DNA of 64,000 nt from positions 124,001 through 188,000 of the forward strand of contig JBBKVO010000018.1 in assembly GCA_037968475.1 (NCBI GenBank). Reading direction: 5' to 3'. This DNA comes from SB11 sp037968475 (GTDB lineage Bacteria; Bacteroidota; Bacteroidia; UBA8524). This document shows, piece by piece, positions 17,901 to 25,306 of this stretch (positions are counted from its first letter, which is position 1; each line of letters starts with the position of its first letter). The notes below the pieces were generated by a model. The model searched no databases. It was not told the DNA's origin and saw only the letters and a program-made list of their open reading frames with translations. A program made the position numbers and the translations under genes.

Positions 17901-19030
17901 AATCTAAACGTACCCGTATCGGCACGTTTCATCACAATATTAATATGATGATTAGTAATATTTTGATAGGGTGATGAGTACAAGGTAATCTCGTTGAGTT
18001 GTTGCTCAATTGGGCTTAAAATAGTCATCGAAGGGTCGCCTGTAATACCATCACAATTTTGAGTACGCTGAAATTGAGCCATTTTTGCAGGTTTGGTGCA
18101 GCGTACATAATTTGCTGTTGAACTTAAAAACTCGTGGTATTGCCCTTTTTGTAGATTTTTTTGAAAGGTATTATTTACATACACCTGTGTATTATCCGCT
18201 CCTGCCAATACCCTAAAATAATCACCGCCTGTGCGGGTTTTCATTGGTACGGTAATAAACTCTTTTCCCCACGCACTTACAGGGTACATTTGTTGGTATA
18301 GATTATCTCCACTACCTGCACCTGTGCAGCCTAATACCGTAAACGAACTACCCGAAAATACAGAAATACGTTTGCACCCACCACTACCACTTGAAACTGA
18401 AAGAAGTCTTGAACCTGTAATATCAGAAGTAGAACGATACTGATATGCCTCGCCTTTATTAAGACTTATAGTAAAAGTGGTGTTTGCTTGCCTAAAGCCT
18501 GTTGTATTGTTTGCAGTAGGGGTAATTTCTACCAAAGTACTATCTTCAGTGGCTAATACCATGAACTGATTGCGATGGGCACTACCAGTTGAAGCCTGAG
18601 TAAAACTCATAGCATAATATTCTCTACCCAATGTAGCTGTGGGTAGTACTAAGGTAGCATCAGAACGTGCATTGGCGTGTATGTGTGAGTATACCACCAC
18701 GGGATCGTTTGCAATAAGTTTAATCCCTTTGTTTTCTATACAATCATCGCACCCCACATAAGCTGAGGCGGGGGGTATATTTAATACGGTTACTGAGTTT
18801 GCCGATACACTAAAGTTTTGCGACCAACTTTGCCCCGGAATGCTTACTACACCTGAAGTAGATACATCAGAAGTAACATATAATTTCATATTTGATCCCG
18901 TACCGTCTATATGTCCCATATAGCCAATCCAAAAATCAGTACCCTTGTTTGATGTTACTTGTGAAAAAGCACTAAATGATAGTAGCAATACAATTGCACT
19001 AAGCACTAGCCCTATATGTCTACCTCTCAT
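14957..19030 (-). CDS. Giant IgGFc-binding/PKD repeat protein with CHU_C (type B T9SS) C-terminus
   Basis: 1357 residues. A signal peptide (to about 23, FSQV) precedes an IgGFc-binding-like domain starting KGTDFWIGYMGHI at about 28-440. At least ten PKD-like domains follow, recognised by repeated W-x-F/Y-GDG...HxY..xGxY/F motifs (for example WEFGDGS, WEYGDGQ, WSFGDGS) and a Cys before the D-[ST] of each. The last 90 residues (FIPTAFTPDEGDLNPTF to YRGTVLLFR) match the gliding-motility-associated CHU_C domain, a type B T9SS signal. The protein is therefore expected on the cell surface or released, as an adhesin or gliding-associated protein. One PKD unit (VQRQWWEGVYF) has lost the GDG motif. 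Confidence 0.88.
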   Translation of the reverse strand: MRGRHIGLVLSAIVLLLSFSAFSQVTSNKGTDFWIGYMGHIDGTGSNMKLYVTSDVSTSGVVSIPGQSWSQNFSVSANSVTVLNIPPASAYVGCDDCIENKGIKLIANDPVVVYSHIHANARSDATLVLPTATLGREYYAMSFTQASTGSAHRNQFMVLATEDSTLVEITPTANNTTGFRQANTTFTISLNKGEAYQYRSTSDITGSRLLSVSSGSGGCKRISVFSGSSFTVLGCTGAGSGDNLYQQMYPVSAWGKEFITVPMKTRTGGDYFRVLAGADNTQVYVNNTFQKNLQKGQYHEFLSSTANYVRCTKPAKMAQFQRTQNCDGITGDPSMTILSPIEQQLNEITLYSSPYQNITNHHINIVMKRADTGTFRLDNNSVQWSFVSSNPTYMYSQTTVAAGNHSLTADSGFNALAYGFGNVESYGYAAGANIRNLTHYISTSTAAVCKGVPTTFIPNTNYTPDEYRWYLADTFYSDSARPVITFDTLGTFNLALVTINNNQNDCESQDSSTTTITVRQQLEARFLVPHFCQNDTIKFIDSSVIEGTTSTINKWRWEFGDGSISTSKNPIKHYDSAYNFIVKLIATTNHGCVDTVTKQVPVFPVPKVGFTLANVCYADSATFTDTSSIDSTQILKYLWEYGDGQTDSLQHAKYLYPYADTFVVKHTAISDMGCKNDTSNAIVIYPRPLAKVQTANVCKGDTVVLTDLTQPTTDTLVQRQWWEGVYFIDTNQVQKWLPVDTGLHTILLWVENNFGCTDTQTTVVDVYSNPKAAYAIGDICYIDTAIFIDGSTIDEGYIDKRLWSFGDGSGALNTTKPPKNYSIAGTYQTQLITISDKGCSDTAGKTIEAFDMPNVKFDINDVCVYDTAVFSDYSTFSNGTTTARFWQLGDGYTDTSIAPKHKYSVLGSYLVKLKVEVSGHCVDSAQKTITIYPRPKANFYFNDQCVKLPATFTDSSTVNVGSIVSRDWDLSGKTDTGKVISNIYFVEGNKNIQLIVASQFGCKDTAIKKITIHPEPKAAFTATEVCLLDTTQFTDNVTLSSGSTTSYQWIFDDGYTGSGKRPTHAYNNWGDYNVELIVTSDKGCIGNVKNTVSVNPLPQAEIFTPTPDGCQPFEVVFTDQSKVPQTTITKWSWQFGDKYSDTLQNPTHTYTKWGTYSPILTILTDKGCRHDSTFTNFITVYQLPVADFTAKPDSVSFFTAQITFTDASSTDVVAWDWRMGDGSTSNAQNLVYEYNDTGRYWVDLVVRNQNWCFDSAQKRIFISPDYTLFIPTAFTPDEGDLNPTFGAEGIFKGIREYQMRIYNRWGEKMFESNSVLHKWDGNYRGAFAPEGVYVYEISIMDYFYRRSHYRGTVLLFR

Positions 19031-19173
19031 TAACTACCTAATAAACAAAAATTTGCTTTGTTGCAAAGTTCAACCCACAACAAAGCAAGTTAACTAAATT
19101 TTACTCTAAACACACTTACTATTGTTTTAATATCACTTTAACTAAACCAAAAGCATCATTAAGTAAAAAGATG

Positions 19174-19208
19174 TTTGTAAAAGTGTGAGCAAATTTGCTG
19201 TACTTTTG
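19174..19208 (+). promoter_or_regulatory. Promoter of the fused E1 gene (-33 TTTG, -7 TACTTTTG)
   Basis: TTTG at 19174-19177 and TACTTTTG at 19201-19208 are separated by 23 bases, within the Bacteroidota range. The -7 box lies inside a longer GTG-initiated frame that starts at 19185, so translation must begin later, at the ATG at 19221. Confidence 0.7.
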
Positions 19209-19220
19209 CGCCCATTATCT

Positions 19221-21197
19221 ATGAAATTCGACCGTAAGCACTATACCGACGACACACTTTTACAGTTGTATAAAGCCATTCTTTATCCCCGAATGATAGA
19301 GGAAAAAATGTTGATTCTACTGCGCCAAGGTAAAATAAGCAAATGGTTTAGCGGCATTGGACAAGAAGCTATTTCGGCAGGACTTACTGCTGCACTGCAT
19401 TCTGACGAATATATAATGCCATTGCATCGCAACTTGGCGGTGTTTACAGGTAGAAAAATACCTTTTACCAAACTGTTTGCTCAATGGCAAGGCAAAAAAG
19501 AAGGATTTACAAAAGGACGCGATCGTAGTTTCCATTTTGGCACTAACGAGTACCATATAGTAGGTATGATATCTCACCTAGGTGCAATGCTGGGTGTAGC
19601 GGATGGTATTGCCCTTGCACATAAATTAAAAGGAGAGAAAAAAATTGCTGTTGCCTTTAGTGGTGATGGTGGAGCCAGTGAAGGCGATTTTCACGAGGCT
19701 ATAAACGTAGCAGCCGTATGGGATTTACCCGTAATATTTGTGGTAGAAAACAACGGCTACGGATTATCAACCCCAAGCAACCAACAGTTTCGCCAAAAAC
19801 AGTTTATTGATAAAGCCATAGGCTTTGGTATTGAAGCGATGCAGGTGGATGGTAATAATGTACTTGAAGTATACCATGCTATAAACACCATTGCCGAAGA
19901 TATGCGCAATAACCCTCGCCCGATATTGTTTGAGGCAATGACCTTTAGGATGCGCGGCCACGAGGAAGCATCGGGCACTAAATATGTACCCCAAGAGTTG
20001 TTTGATGAATGGGGCAAAAAAGACCCATTGCTAAACTATCAAAACTACCTTAAAGAAATTGGTCTTTTAACAGACGAGAAAATAGCCGCATTAAAAACGG
20101 TAATAAAAAGCACTATGGATGCTGAGCTTGAAGAAGTTTTTGCCATGCCTGAAATAGTAGCCAACACCGCCGAAGAGTTGGCCGATATGTACCACCCCGT
20201 GCAAAGCACATCTATGGCGCCGATAAGCCAAACCAAAACTGAAAAACGTTTGGTAGATGCCATAAGCGATGGCCTACGCCAAAGCATGGAACGCCACGAC
20301 AATTTGGTGTTGATGGGACAAGATATTGGTGCGTATGGTGGTGTATTTAAAATAACACAAGGTTTTGTAGAACAATTTGGTACAGATAGGGTGCGCAATA
20401 CTCCCTTGTGCGAATCGGCAATTGTGGGTGCTGCCTACGGCCTTTCTGTTAAAGGCTTTAAAGCAATGATGGAAATGCAGTTTGCCGATTTTGTAACCTG
20501 CGGATTTAACCAAATAATAAATAACCTAGCTAAAAGCCATTACCGTTGGGGGCAAAATGCCGATGTGGTAATACGTATGCCCACAGGTGCTGGTGTAAAT
20601 GCAGGGCCATTCCATAGCCAAAGTAACGAAGCTTGGTTTTTTCATACCCCCGGCCTAAAAGTGGTATACCCTTCTACCCCATCGGATGCTAAAGGATTGC
20701 TTTGTGCTGCCTTTAACGACCCTAACCCCATACTGTTTTTTGAGCATAAAGCACTATACCGCAGCCTTGAAGAAGATGTATTTGACGATTACTATACCAT
20801 AGAAATTGGCAAAGCACGTACAGTAACCGAAGGCGAAAAGCTTAGTATAATTACCTATGGTGCAGCAGTGCATTGGGCAGTAGCAGAGTGTAAAAAACAG
20901 AATATTGATGCCGAAATTGTAGACCTGCGTACCCTATTGCCTTGGGACAAAGAAGCTGTTGAAGCCGCTGTGAAAAAAACAGGCCGTGTGCTTATAGTAC
21001 ACGAAGACACACTAACAGGTGGTATTGGTGCTGAAATAGCAGCATGGATAAGTGAAAATTGCTTCACCCACCTTGATGCACCAGTAATGCGTATAGGCAG
21101 CCTTGATACTGCCGTGCCAATGGCAAAAGATCTTGAAGAACACTTTTTGGCCAAGCATTGGCTAGGTGATGCTCTTGAAAAATTAAGAGCTTATTAA
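19221..21197 (+). CDS. 2-oxoacid dehydrogenase E1 component, fused alpha and beta subunits
   Basis: 658 residues. The alpha half (1 to about 335) carries the thiamine-diphosphate motif GDGGASEGDFHEA...ENNGY (GDG at 148-150, NN at 177-178). The beta half (about 345-658) has the transketolase pyrimidine-binding domain (MGQDIGAYGGVFKITQGF, GVNAGPFHSQS) and the transketolase C domain (LLPWDKEAV, HEDTLTGGIG). It performs oxidative decarboxylation of pyruvate or branched-chain 2-oxoacids and passes the acyl group to a lipoyl E2. The fused form is common in Bacteroidota, often labelled 2-oxoisovalerate dehydrogenase; substrate choice cannot be settled here. No E2 or E3 gene is adjacent. Its stop is two bases from the converging next gene. 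Confidence 0.92.
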   Translation: MKFDRKHYTDDTLLQLYKAILYPRMIEEKMLILLRQGKISKWFSGIGQEAISAGLTAALHSDEYIMPLHRNLAVFTGRKIPFTKLFAQWQGKKEGFTKGRDRSFHFGTNEYHIVGMISHLGAMLGVADGIALAHKLKGEKKIAVAFSGDGGASEGDFHEAINVAAVWDLPVIFVVENNGYGLSTPSNQQFRQKQFIDKAIGFGIEAMQVDGNNVLEVYHAINTIAEDMRNNPRPILFEAMTFRMRGHEEASGTKYVPQELFDEWGKKDPLLNYQNYLKEIGLLTDEKIAALKTVIKSTMDAELEEVFAMPEIVANTAEELADMYHPVQSTSMAPISQTKTEKRLVDAISDGLRQSMERHDNLVLMGQDIGAYGGVFKITQGFVEQFGTDRVRNTPLCESAIVGAAYGLSVKGFKAMMEMQFADFVTCGFNQIINNLAKSHYRWGQNADVVIRMPTGAGVNAGPFHSQSNEAWFFHTPGLKVVYPSTPSDAKGLLCAAFNDPNPILFFEHKALYRSLEEDVFDDYYTIEIGKARTVTEGEKLSIITYGAAVHWAVAECKKQNIDAEIVDLRTLLPWDKEAVEAAVKKTGRVLIVHEDTLTGGIGAEIAAWISENCFTHLDAPVMRIGSLDTAVPMAKDLEEHFLAKHWLGDALEKLRAY

Positions 21198-21199
21198 GA

Positions 21200-21745
21200 T
21201 TACTTAGCCACTAAAAAAATAAGTGTTGTGGCTGCCAAGCCAACACCAAAACCACCTAGTCCCCAACGTAGGCGGTCTTTCCATTGGTTTTTCTTTTCTT
21301 GTTCTAGCAGCATCTGGGTTTGTGTTAGCAAGGCTTTTGTATCGTTTATATTTTTAGCCACTGCACCCAACGTATCGTTTAGCTGGCTAAGGGTGCTTTG
21401 TGTGATAGATAGAAACTGCCCCGTATTGTTACCCAAACTGTCAAACTTATCCCTAAGCTCATTAAAGCGTTGGTTTTGTTGGCCTATCATACTGTCTTGT
21501 GTGTTTGATAGTGCTGCATAAGTTTTAACTATCTCAGTACAATTGCGGTTATTTTGCAGTGTTTTGCGGTAATTATCTATTACATTTTGGTTTAATATGT
21601 ACGCAGCATTACACCCTATAATTACCGTATCACCCATATTTACTTTTTTAATAGTATCGGCACTATTGCAAATATCAAAGGTTTTAAGTTGAGCCGTTGT
21701 GCACAAACAAGCAAGCGATAGCAAAAAAGAAAAAAGTATTTTCAT
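21200..21745 (-). CDS. Exported coiled-coil protein with a C-terminal membrane anchor
   Basis: 181 residues: a signal peptide (to about 18, TTAQ), a short N-terminal part with three Cys (26, 45, 69), a long heptad-like helix (about 78-155, NTQDSMIGQQNQRFNELRDKF and onward) and a C-terminal hydrophobic segment (163-180) with only AK behind it. The helix would lie in the periplasm, tethered by the last segment. Family not recognised. It lies 35 bases downstream of another small coiled-coil membrane protein and is probably co-transcribed with it; the two may interact. Confidence 0.6.
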   Translation of the reverse strand: MKILFSFLLSLACLCTTAQLKTFDICNSADTIKKVNMGDTVIIGCNAAYILNQNVIDNYRKTLQNNRNCTEIVKTYAALSNTQDSMIGQQNQRFNELRDKFDSLGNNTGQFLSITQSTLSQLNDTLGAVAKNINDTKALLTQTQMLLEQEKKNQWKDRLRWGLGGFGVGLAATTLIFLVAK

Positions 21746-21780
21746 CTTAATTTTAGATAATAGTTTTTTGAAGCATTAAG

Positions 21781-22164
21781 TTAATTGGTAACTACAAAAT
21801 CAGGCAAATTATCTGCTGTAGTATCTACATTATGGTATAAATCGTTGAGGCGACTTTTCAGACTGTCTTTATATTTAGTATAGGTGCGCATACCGCTACG
21901 GTTTTCCAGATCCAAAATCTCAACCCTGCTTTGTATATCTTTTATATAGCTTTTAAACACCTGTATATCATTTCGTATCGAGTCTATTTTAGTACGGGTA
22001 TAGTTTATCTGCGCTAATGAAGAATCGAGTTTTTGCTGGCTTTTATTAATATTTTCAATGGCTTGATTTAGGTTATTATCCCCGCTATTAAATAATCCCC
22101 TTACTAAAGTTATAAGAAGTAGTACAGCCAGTGCAATCAATACGTATTTCAAATATTTATCCAT
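21781..22164 (-). CDS. Small single-pass membrane protein with coiled coil
   Basis: 127 residues. An N-terminal membrane helix (about 6-24) is followed by a predicted long coiled coil (about 31-115, with repeated I/L-x(2)-I/L-x(3) spacing as in ENINKSQQKLDSSLAQI). No recognised family. A TATATTTG box lies 26 bases upstream on the same strand. It probably forms a two-gene unit with the coiled-coil gene that follows. Confidence 0.6.
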   Translation of the reverse strand: MDKYLKYVLIALAVLLLITLVRGLFNSGDNNLNQAIENINKSQQKLDSSLAQINYTRTKIDSIRNDIQVFKSYIKDIQSRVEILDLENRSGMRTYTKYKDSLKSRLNDLYHNVDTTADNLPDFVVTN

Positions 22165-22189
22165 GTTAAAGATAGTTTATAGTTAGCCC

Positions 22190-22197
22190 AAATATAT
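22190..22197 (-). promoter_or_regulatory. -7 promoter box of the small coiled-coil gene pair
   Basis: Minus-strand TATATTTG, an exact TAnnTTTG match, 26 bases before the ATG at 22164. Confidence 0.6.
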
Positions 22198-22264
22198 TAA
22201 TTTAATGTTTTTAATGCAGCTATTAAGCACTAATTTAATATTTGCTTGTTTGTGCCACTAAAAA

Positions 22265-22298
22265 ATAAAGCCCGTATTGTTTACAATACGAGCTTTAT
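22265..22298 (-). terminator. Terminator of the M48 protease gene
   Basis: Arms 22265-22279 and 22284-22298 pair over 15 bp with one mismatch, and the A run to the left becomes a U tract in the minus-strand transcript. Confidence 0.8.
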
Positions 22299-22319
22299 AA
22301 ATTCTTATCTCAACCTAGA

Positions 22320-23129
22320 TTATGGTATCAGGTTATTTTTAAAGTTAGCATAGTCGGCATCAAAAGTTTGAGTACCACTGCAATTTAAGGTTGCTTTTTC
22401 GTCGTGTATATTTTTCACACGTTCATCAGGACTAGGGTGTGTGCTAAAAAACGCATCTATTTTACCACTGTTTTGTCCATCGGCAGCCAGTTTATCAAAA
22501 AAGTTGGCAAAGCCATCTGCTTTGTAATCGGTGGGGCAAAGGTACGTTACACCGTATTTATCGGCTTCGCGTTCTGCATCACGCCCGTATTTTAGCAGCA
22601 ACATATTCTCGGCTATTTTAGTTAGCGTACCTTGATTGTTACCTATCACAATACTTAGCATAAGTTCTATACCGTATTGTTTGGTCATTTGGTCGGTACT
22701 GTGGCGACGGTCGGCGTGAGCCATCTCGTGTCCCATAACTCCCGCAAGCTCGTCTTCACTTTCCAAATATTTTATTAAACCTGTATACACGTACATATAA
22801 CCACCAGGTACACAAAAGGCATTGATAACATTGTCATCTTTTATTATATAGGTTTCCCAAACAAATTTATCTTTATAAAACACTTTATTACCAGCAAGTA
22901 TTTTACTCACTATTCCGCGCAAATAGGTGTGTGCTGCTGCGTATTGTGTTTCATCTAATAAAGGATATTCAGTAGGGTTTCCTGCTATTTCTACTTTTAC
23001 TTGTTGTCCAAGTTTTATATCATCATCAATAGAAAATATATTAATGCTATTATCATCGGGGTTTTTGCTACAGTTGCTCAAAAACGCCAAAGAAAGGGCG
23101 GCAAAACTCAAAACGAGTATTTTTTTCAT
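22320..23129 (-). CDS. M48 family metalloprotease, lipoprotein
   Basis: 269 residues with a lipobox FLSNC (Cys20), so anchored to a membrane facing the periplasm. The zinc-protease motif HEMAH is at 134-138 and the third ligand is expected in GRDAEREADKYG downstream. The length and layout resemble the BepA/LoiP-type periplasmic M48 proteases, which handle misassembled outer-membrane proteins; the TPR region of BepA is absent. It is transcribed after the cytochrome c/monooxygenase gene on the same strand (50-base gap) and followed by its own terminator. Confidence 0.92.
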   Translation of the reverse strand: MKKILVLSFAALSLAFLSNCSKNPDDNSINIFSIDDDIKLGQQVKVEIAGNPTEYPLLDETQYAAAHTYLRGIVSKILAGNKVFYKDKFVWETYIIKDDNVINAFCVPGGYMYVYTGLIKYLESEDELAGVMGHEMAHADRRHSTDQMTKQYGIELMLSIVIGNNQGTLTKIAENMLLLKYGRDAEREADKYGVTYLCPTDYKADGFANFFDKLAADGQNSGKIDAFFSTHPSPDERVKNIHDEKATLNCSGTQTFDADYANFKNNLIP

Positions 23130-23179
23130 AGGGTGGCTTTTGTACGAAATTAAAACAAAAACCCTGCTAAACCTATTGC

Positions 23180-24526
23180 CTAGCGAAACACATTTTCGTT
23201 TTTAAGTAAAATTTTCTCATCTCCATCACGATAAGGTAAAACTAATATCACCAAACGCATCATTTCGTCTTTATCGTCCATGCCTCGTTCAAAAAAAAGA
23301 TCTTTTGGCGGACTGTGTGGGTTGGCAAAGTTGTTTGCTGTGTTATCGTACACTGCATCAACCCTTAGCACACTGCCTTTGGGTAGTTTTACCATGGTAT
23401 CAAAACGATAAAACTCTTGCCAGTTAAAATCCCAATCGGTTATTTCTACCAAAGGTATTGTATCACCAACGGGAGGTATACAGTATGCTTTAAAGTACTT
23501 GCCCAACTTGTGCATATGCGGGTTAATGGCCAGTAGCGATATATCATCGTGTATCTTAATGTTGATATGAAAGTTTTTGATACTATCTGCAGGAATCATC
23601 CAATCTTGCTGAGGATTGGGGTTTGTGGGTTTAAAGGTTACAAAACCAATGGTTCTATCTACAGGCTTTTTTGAAAAATAGATATGTATTTTTGATTTAT
23701 CGCTTTGCTCAATAGGGCTTGGGGCGTATTGCAAATTACGTATCATTAATATGCCACGTTTGGGTAGCTTAAAACCTATACCGTGATTAAATATTTGTGG
23801 TGATGTGCCTGGCAAATACCCGCTATGGAAAACCTCATAAGGCATATTTCCGTTAGAATCTATCAAGTTAAAATAGCTGTAATCGTGCTCATCGTTTATA
23901 AAACTACTATCACCAAAAATAAAATAATCGGGACTGTTGTATATATCTACTCCATGGGGAACGGCAAGTAATTGGTAGCTGGCATGGTGCACCAATGTAG
24001 GGTTACCCGCTATAAATTCTATACCGCTAACAAAAGTATCGTTGGCCAACTCGTAGGGTATTTTATAGCAGATATAGGTTTCTTTATTATTACCTTTAAC
24101 TGTAAAAGGTTCTTTCATCTCCAATACCAAATCAGGCTTACCCAGTATTTGTGAGCCACTAGGAAATTGAGGCTTTGCAGGTAGTTTATCAGCATTGCCT
24201 TCTTTTGCACCACTTTGTACCCATTGCTTTATTTGCTGTTTTTCTTTTTCTGTTAGATACTTTTCGTTGGCAAAGCTGCGGTAATGTGGGTTGGCTTTCC
24301 ACGGGGGCATATACCCTGCTTCGGTAACGTATTGTATAAATTTACCTTTCTGCTTCACCTGCTTATAGGTTTCAAGCGCAAAAGGAGCTGATCCGCCTGC
24401 GCGATGGCAAGGCAAACAGTTTTTGTATACAATAGGTGCAATGTGTTCTGTGTAGGTTACCGCTTCTGTTTGACCAAAAGCAAAGTTTACGCAAACAAAA
24501 ATTAGTAGTAAAACAATATATCTCAT
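23180..24526 (-). CDS. Cytochrome c domain fused to a copper type II (PHM/DBM-like) monooxygenase
   Basis: 448 residues with a signal peptide to about 19. CLPCH at 37-41 is a c-type heme site in a segment (KNCLPCHRAGGSAPFAL...MPPW) typical of single-heme domains attached to these enzymes. The rest carries the copper ligands of peptidylglycine alpha-hydroxylating monooxygenase: HH at 180-181 (CuA), H337-M-H339-K-L-G-K (compare HTHHLGK, CuB) and DEM with Met422 (compare DEMC, the CuB Met). Ascorbate-dependent hydroxylation is known for animal homologues; the bacterial substrate is unknown. I infer that the heme domain supplies electrons. The distance to the next gene on the strand suggests co-transcription with the M48 protease. 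Confidence 0.8.
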   Translation of the reverse strand: MRYIVLLLIFVCVNFAFGQTEAVTYTEHIAPIVYKNCLPCHRAGGSAPFALETYKQVKQKGKFIQYVTEAGYMPPWKANPHYRSFANEKYLTEKEKQQIKQWVQSGAKEGNADKLPAKPQFPSGSQILGKPDLVLEMKEPFTVKGNNKETYICYKIPYELANDTFVSGIEFIAGNPTLVHHASYQLLAVPHGVDIYNSPDYFIFGDSSFINDEHDYSYFNLIDSNGNMPYEVFHSGYLPGTSPQIFNHGIGFKLPKRGILMIRNLQYAPSPIEQSDKSKIHIYFSKKPVDRTIGFVTFKPTNPNPQQDWMIPADSIKNFHINIKIHDDISLLAINPHMHKLGKYFKAYCIPPVGDTIPLVEITDWDFNWQEFYRFDTMVKLPKGSVLRVDAVYDNTANNFANPHSPPKDLFFERGMDDKDEMMRLVILVLPYRDGDEKILLKNENVFR

Positions 24527-24593
24527 CTATATAGCTGTGTTTGTTTCATCCCCCTACCCCCTTCTCTCATGCGCTTTATCCTTCTACTCCGCT

Positions 24594-24610
24594 CAGGATG
24601 ACAGTGCACA
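24594..24610. repeat. CAGGATGACAGYGCACA intergenic element, copy 1
   Basis: Seventeen bases matching 51293-51309 with one C/T difference. TGTCATCCTGAG-type elements are widespread intergenic repeats in bacteria; only one arm is present here. Confidence 0.6.
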
Positions 24611-24817
24611 AGGGGAACAATGGTTAGGATGGATTAATTTATTATTCTTAACATATCATTTTATCCACTCGCAACTGAAAAAATAACCTAGTACTCCCCT
24701 CCTATTACACGTTCATTCAGTTCGGGGTAGTTTCAAATTTAGGCAAAGAGTTATTGAATTTTATGAAGAAGTGCGCCATAAATTTTTACAAAAGTTTTAT
24801 GGTAGGCATAGTTTTTG

Positions 24818-24825
24818 TAAATTTG
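24818..24825 (+). promoter_or_regulatory. -7 promoter box of the metal operon
   Basis: TAAATTTG matches TAnnTTTG and ends seven bases before the GTG start, implying a leaderless or nearly leaderless message. Confidence 0.55.
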
Positions 24826-24832
24826 AATTACT

Positions 24833-25228
24833 GTGATTAAAGGTATAGCCACCATATTATTAATAGTATATACTACCGTACAGGCCATTGGCCTATCGGT
24901 AAACCTACACTATTGTGGCAATTACCTATCAGATATAACTTTATATAATACTTCGCAAAACTGCTGTGGCGATATTGAATCGAAAGACAAAGATTGCTGC
25001 GAAAATCACGAGGTGTATTTAAAAGTAAGTACTGAACACGCGGTAGCACAAGCCCACCAAGCACCAAAAAACAATATTTTATTGTGGTTGCCCCATTTTA
25101 CAGGCAATAAAGCAAATACAATCCCTACAAAATTATCCCAATACAGCGCCCACTTGTATGCTGATAGAGGCTCACCGCCCAAATCACAACCAAATACATG
25201 GCTGCTCCTCTGCACACTTAGGTTATGA
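24833..25228 (+). CDS. HYC_CC_PP family protein (metal-related)
   Basis: 131 residues from GTG, with an N-terminal membrane segment or signal peptide (about 4-23). The family pattern is clear: HYC at 26-28, Cys pair at 44-45, Cys pair at 55-56 followed by His59, and a Pro-containing C-terminal tail. These small Bacteroidota proteins lie beside TonB receptors and copper-handling genes, and the Cys/His set suggests metal binding; no activity is known to me. It starts an operon with a TonB receptor and a DUF3347 protein. The start is chosen on the position of the promoter box. Confidence 0.78.
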   Translation: MIKGIATILLIVYTTVQAIGLSVNLHYCGNYLSDITLYNTSQNCCGDIESKDKDCCENHEVYLKVSTEHAVAQAHQAPKNNILLWLPHFTGNKANTIPTKLSQYSAHLYADRGSPPKSQPNTWLLLCTLRL

Positions 25229-25306
25229 TATAAGGTTTTCTAAAACCTATGGTATAGCTATGCTATGCCCTTATCATATTTAATTTTCTTAAAACCTGAG
25301 TAACAA

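Larger units (their letters stand above)
24527..24832. other. 306-base intergenic region
   Basis: A divergent region. It holds a C-rich stretch near 24549-24575, one copy of the CAGGATGACAG element (24594-24610), AT-rich sequence, and a -7 box at 24818-24825 for the metal operon. I see no gene, RNA or terminator in it. Confidence 0.6.

Noticed and set aside
19185..19220. GTG start of the fused E1 gene
   Set aside because: The -7 promoter box at 19201-19208 lies within this extension, and the added residues do not match the family.
24527..24832. A small RNA or riboswitch before the metal operon
   Set aside because: No stable conserved fold was seen, and the promoter box lies only seven bases before the start codon, leaving no room for a leader RNA.
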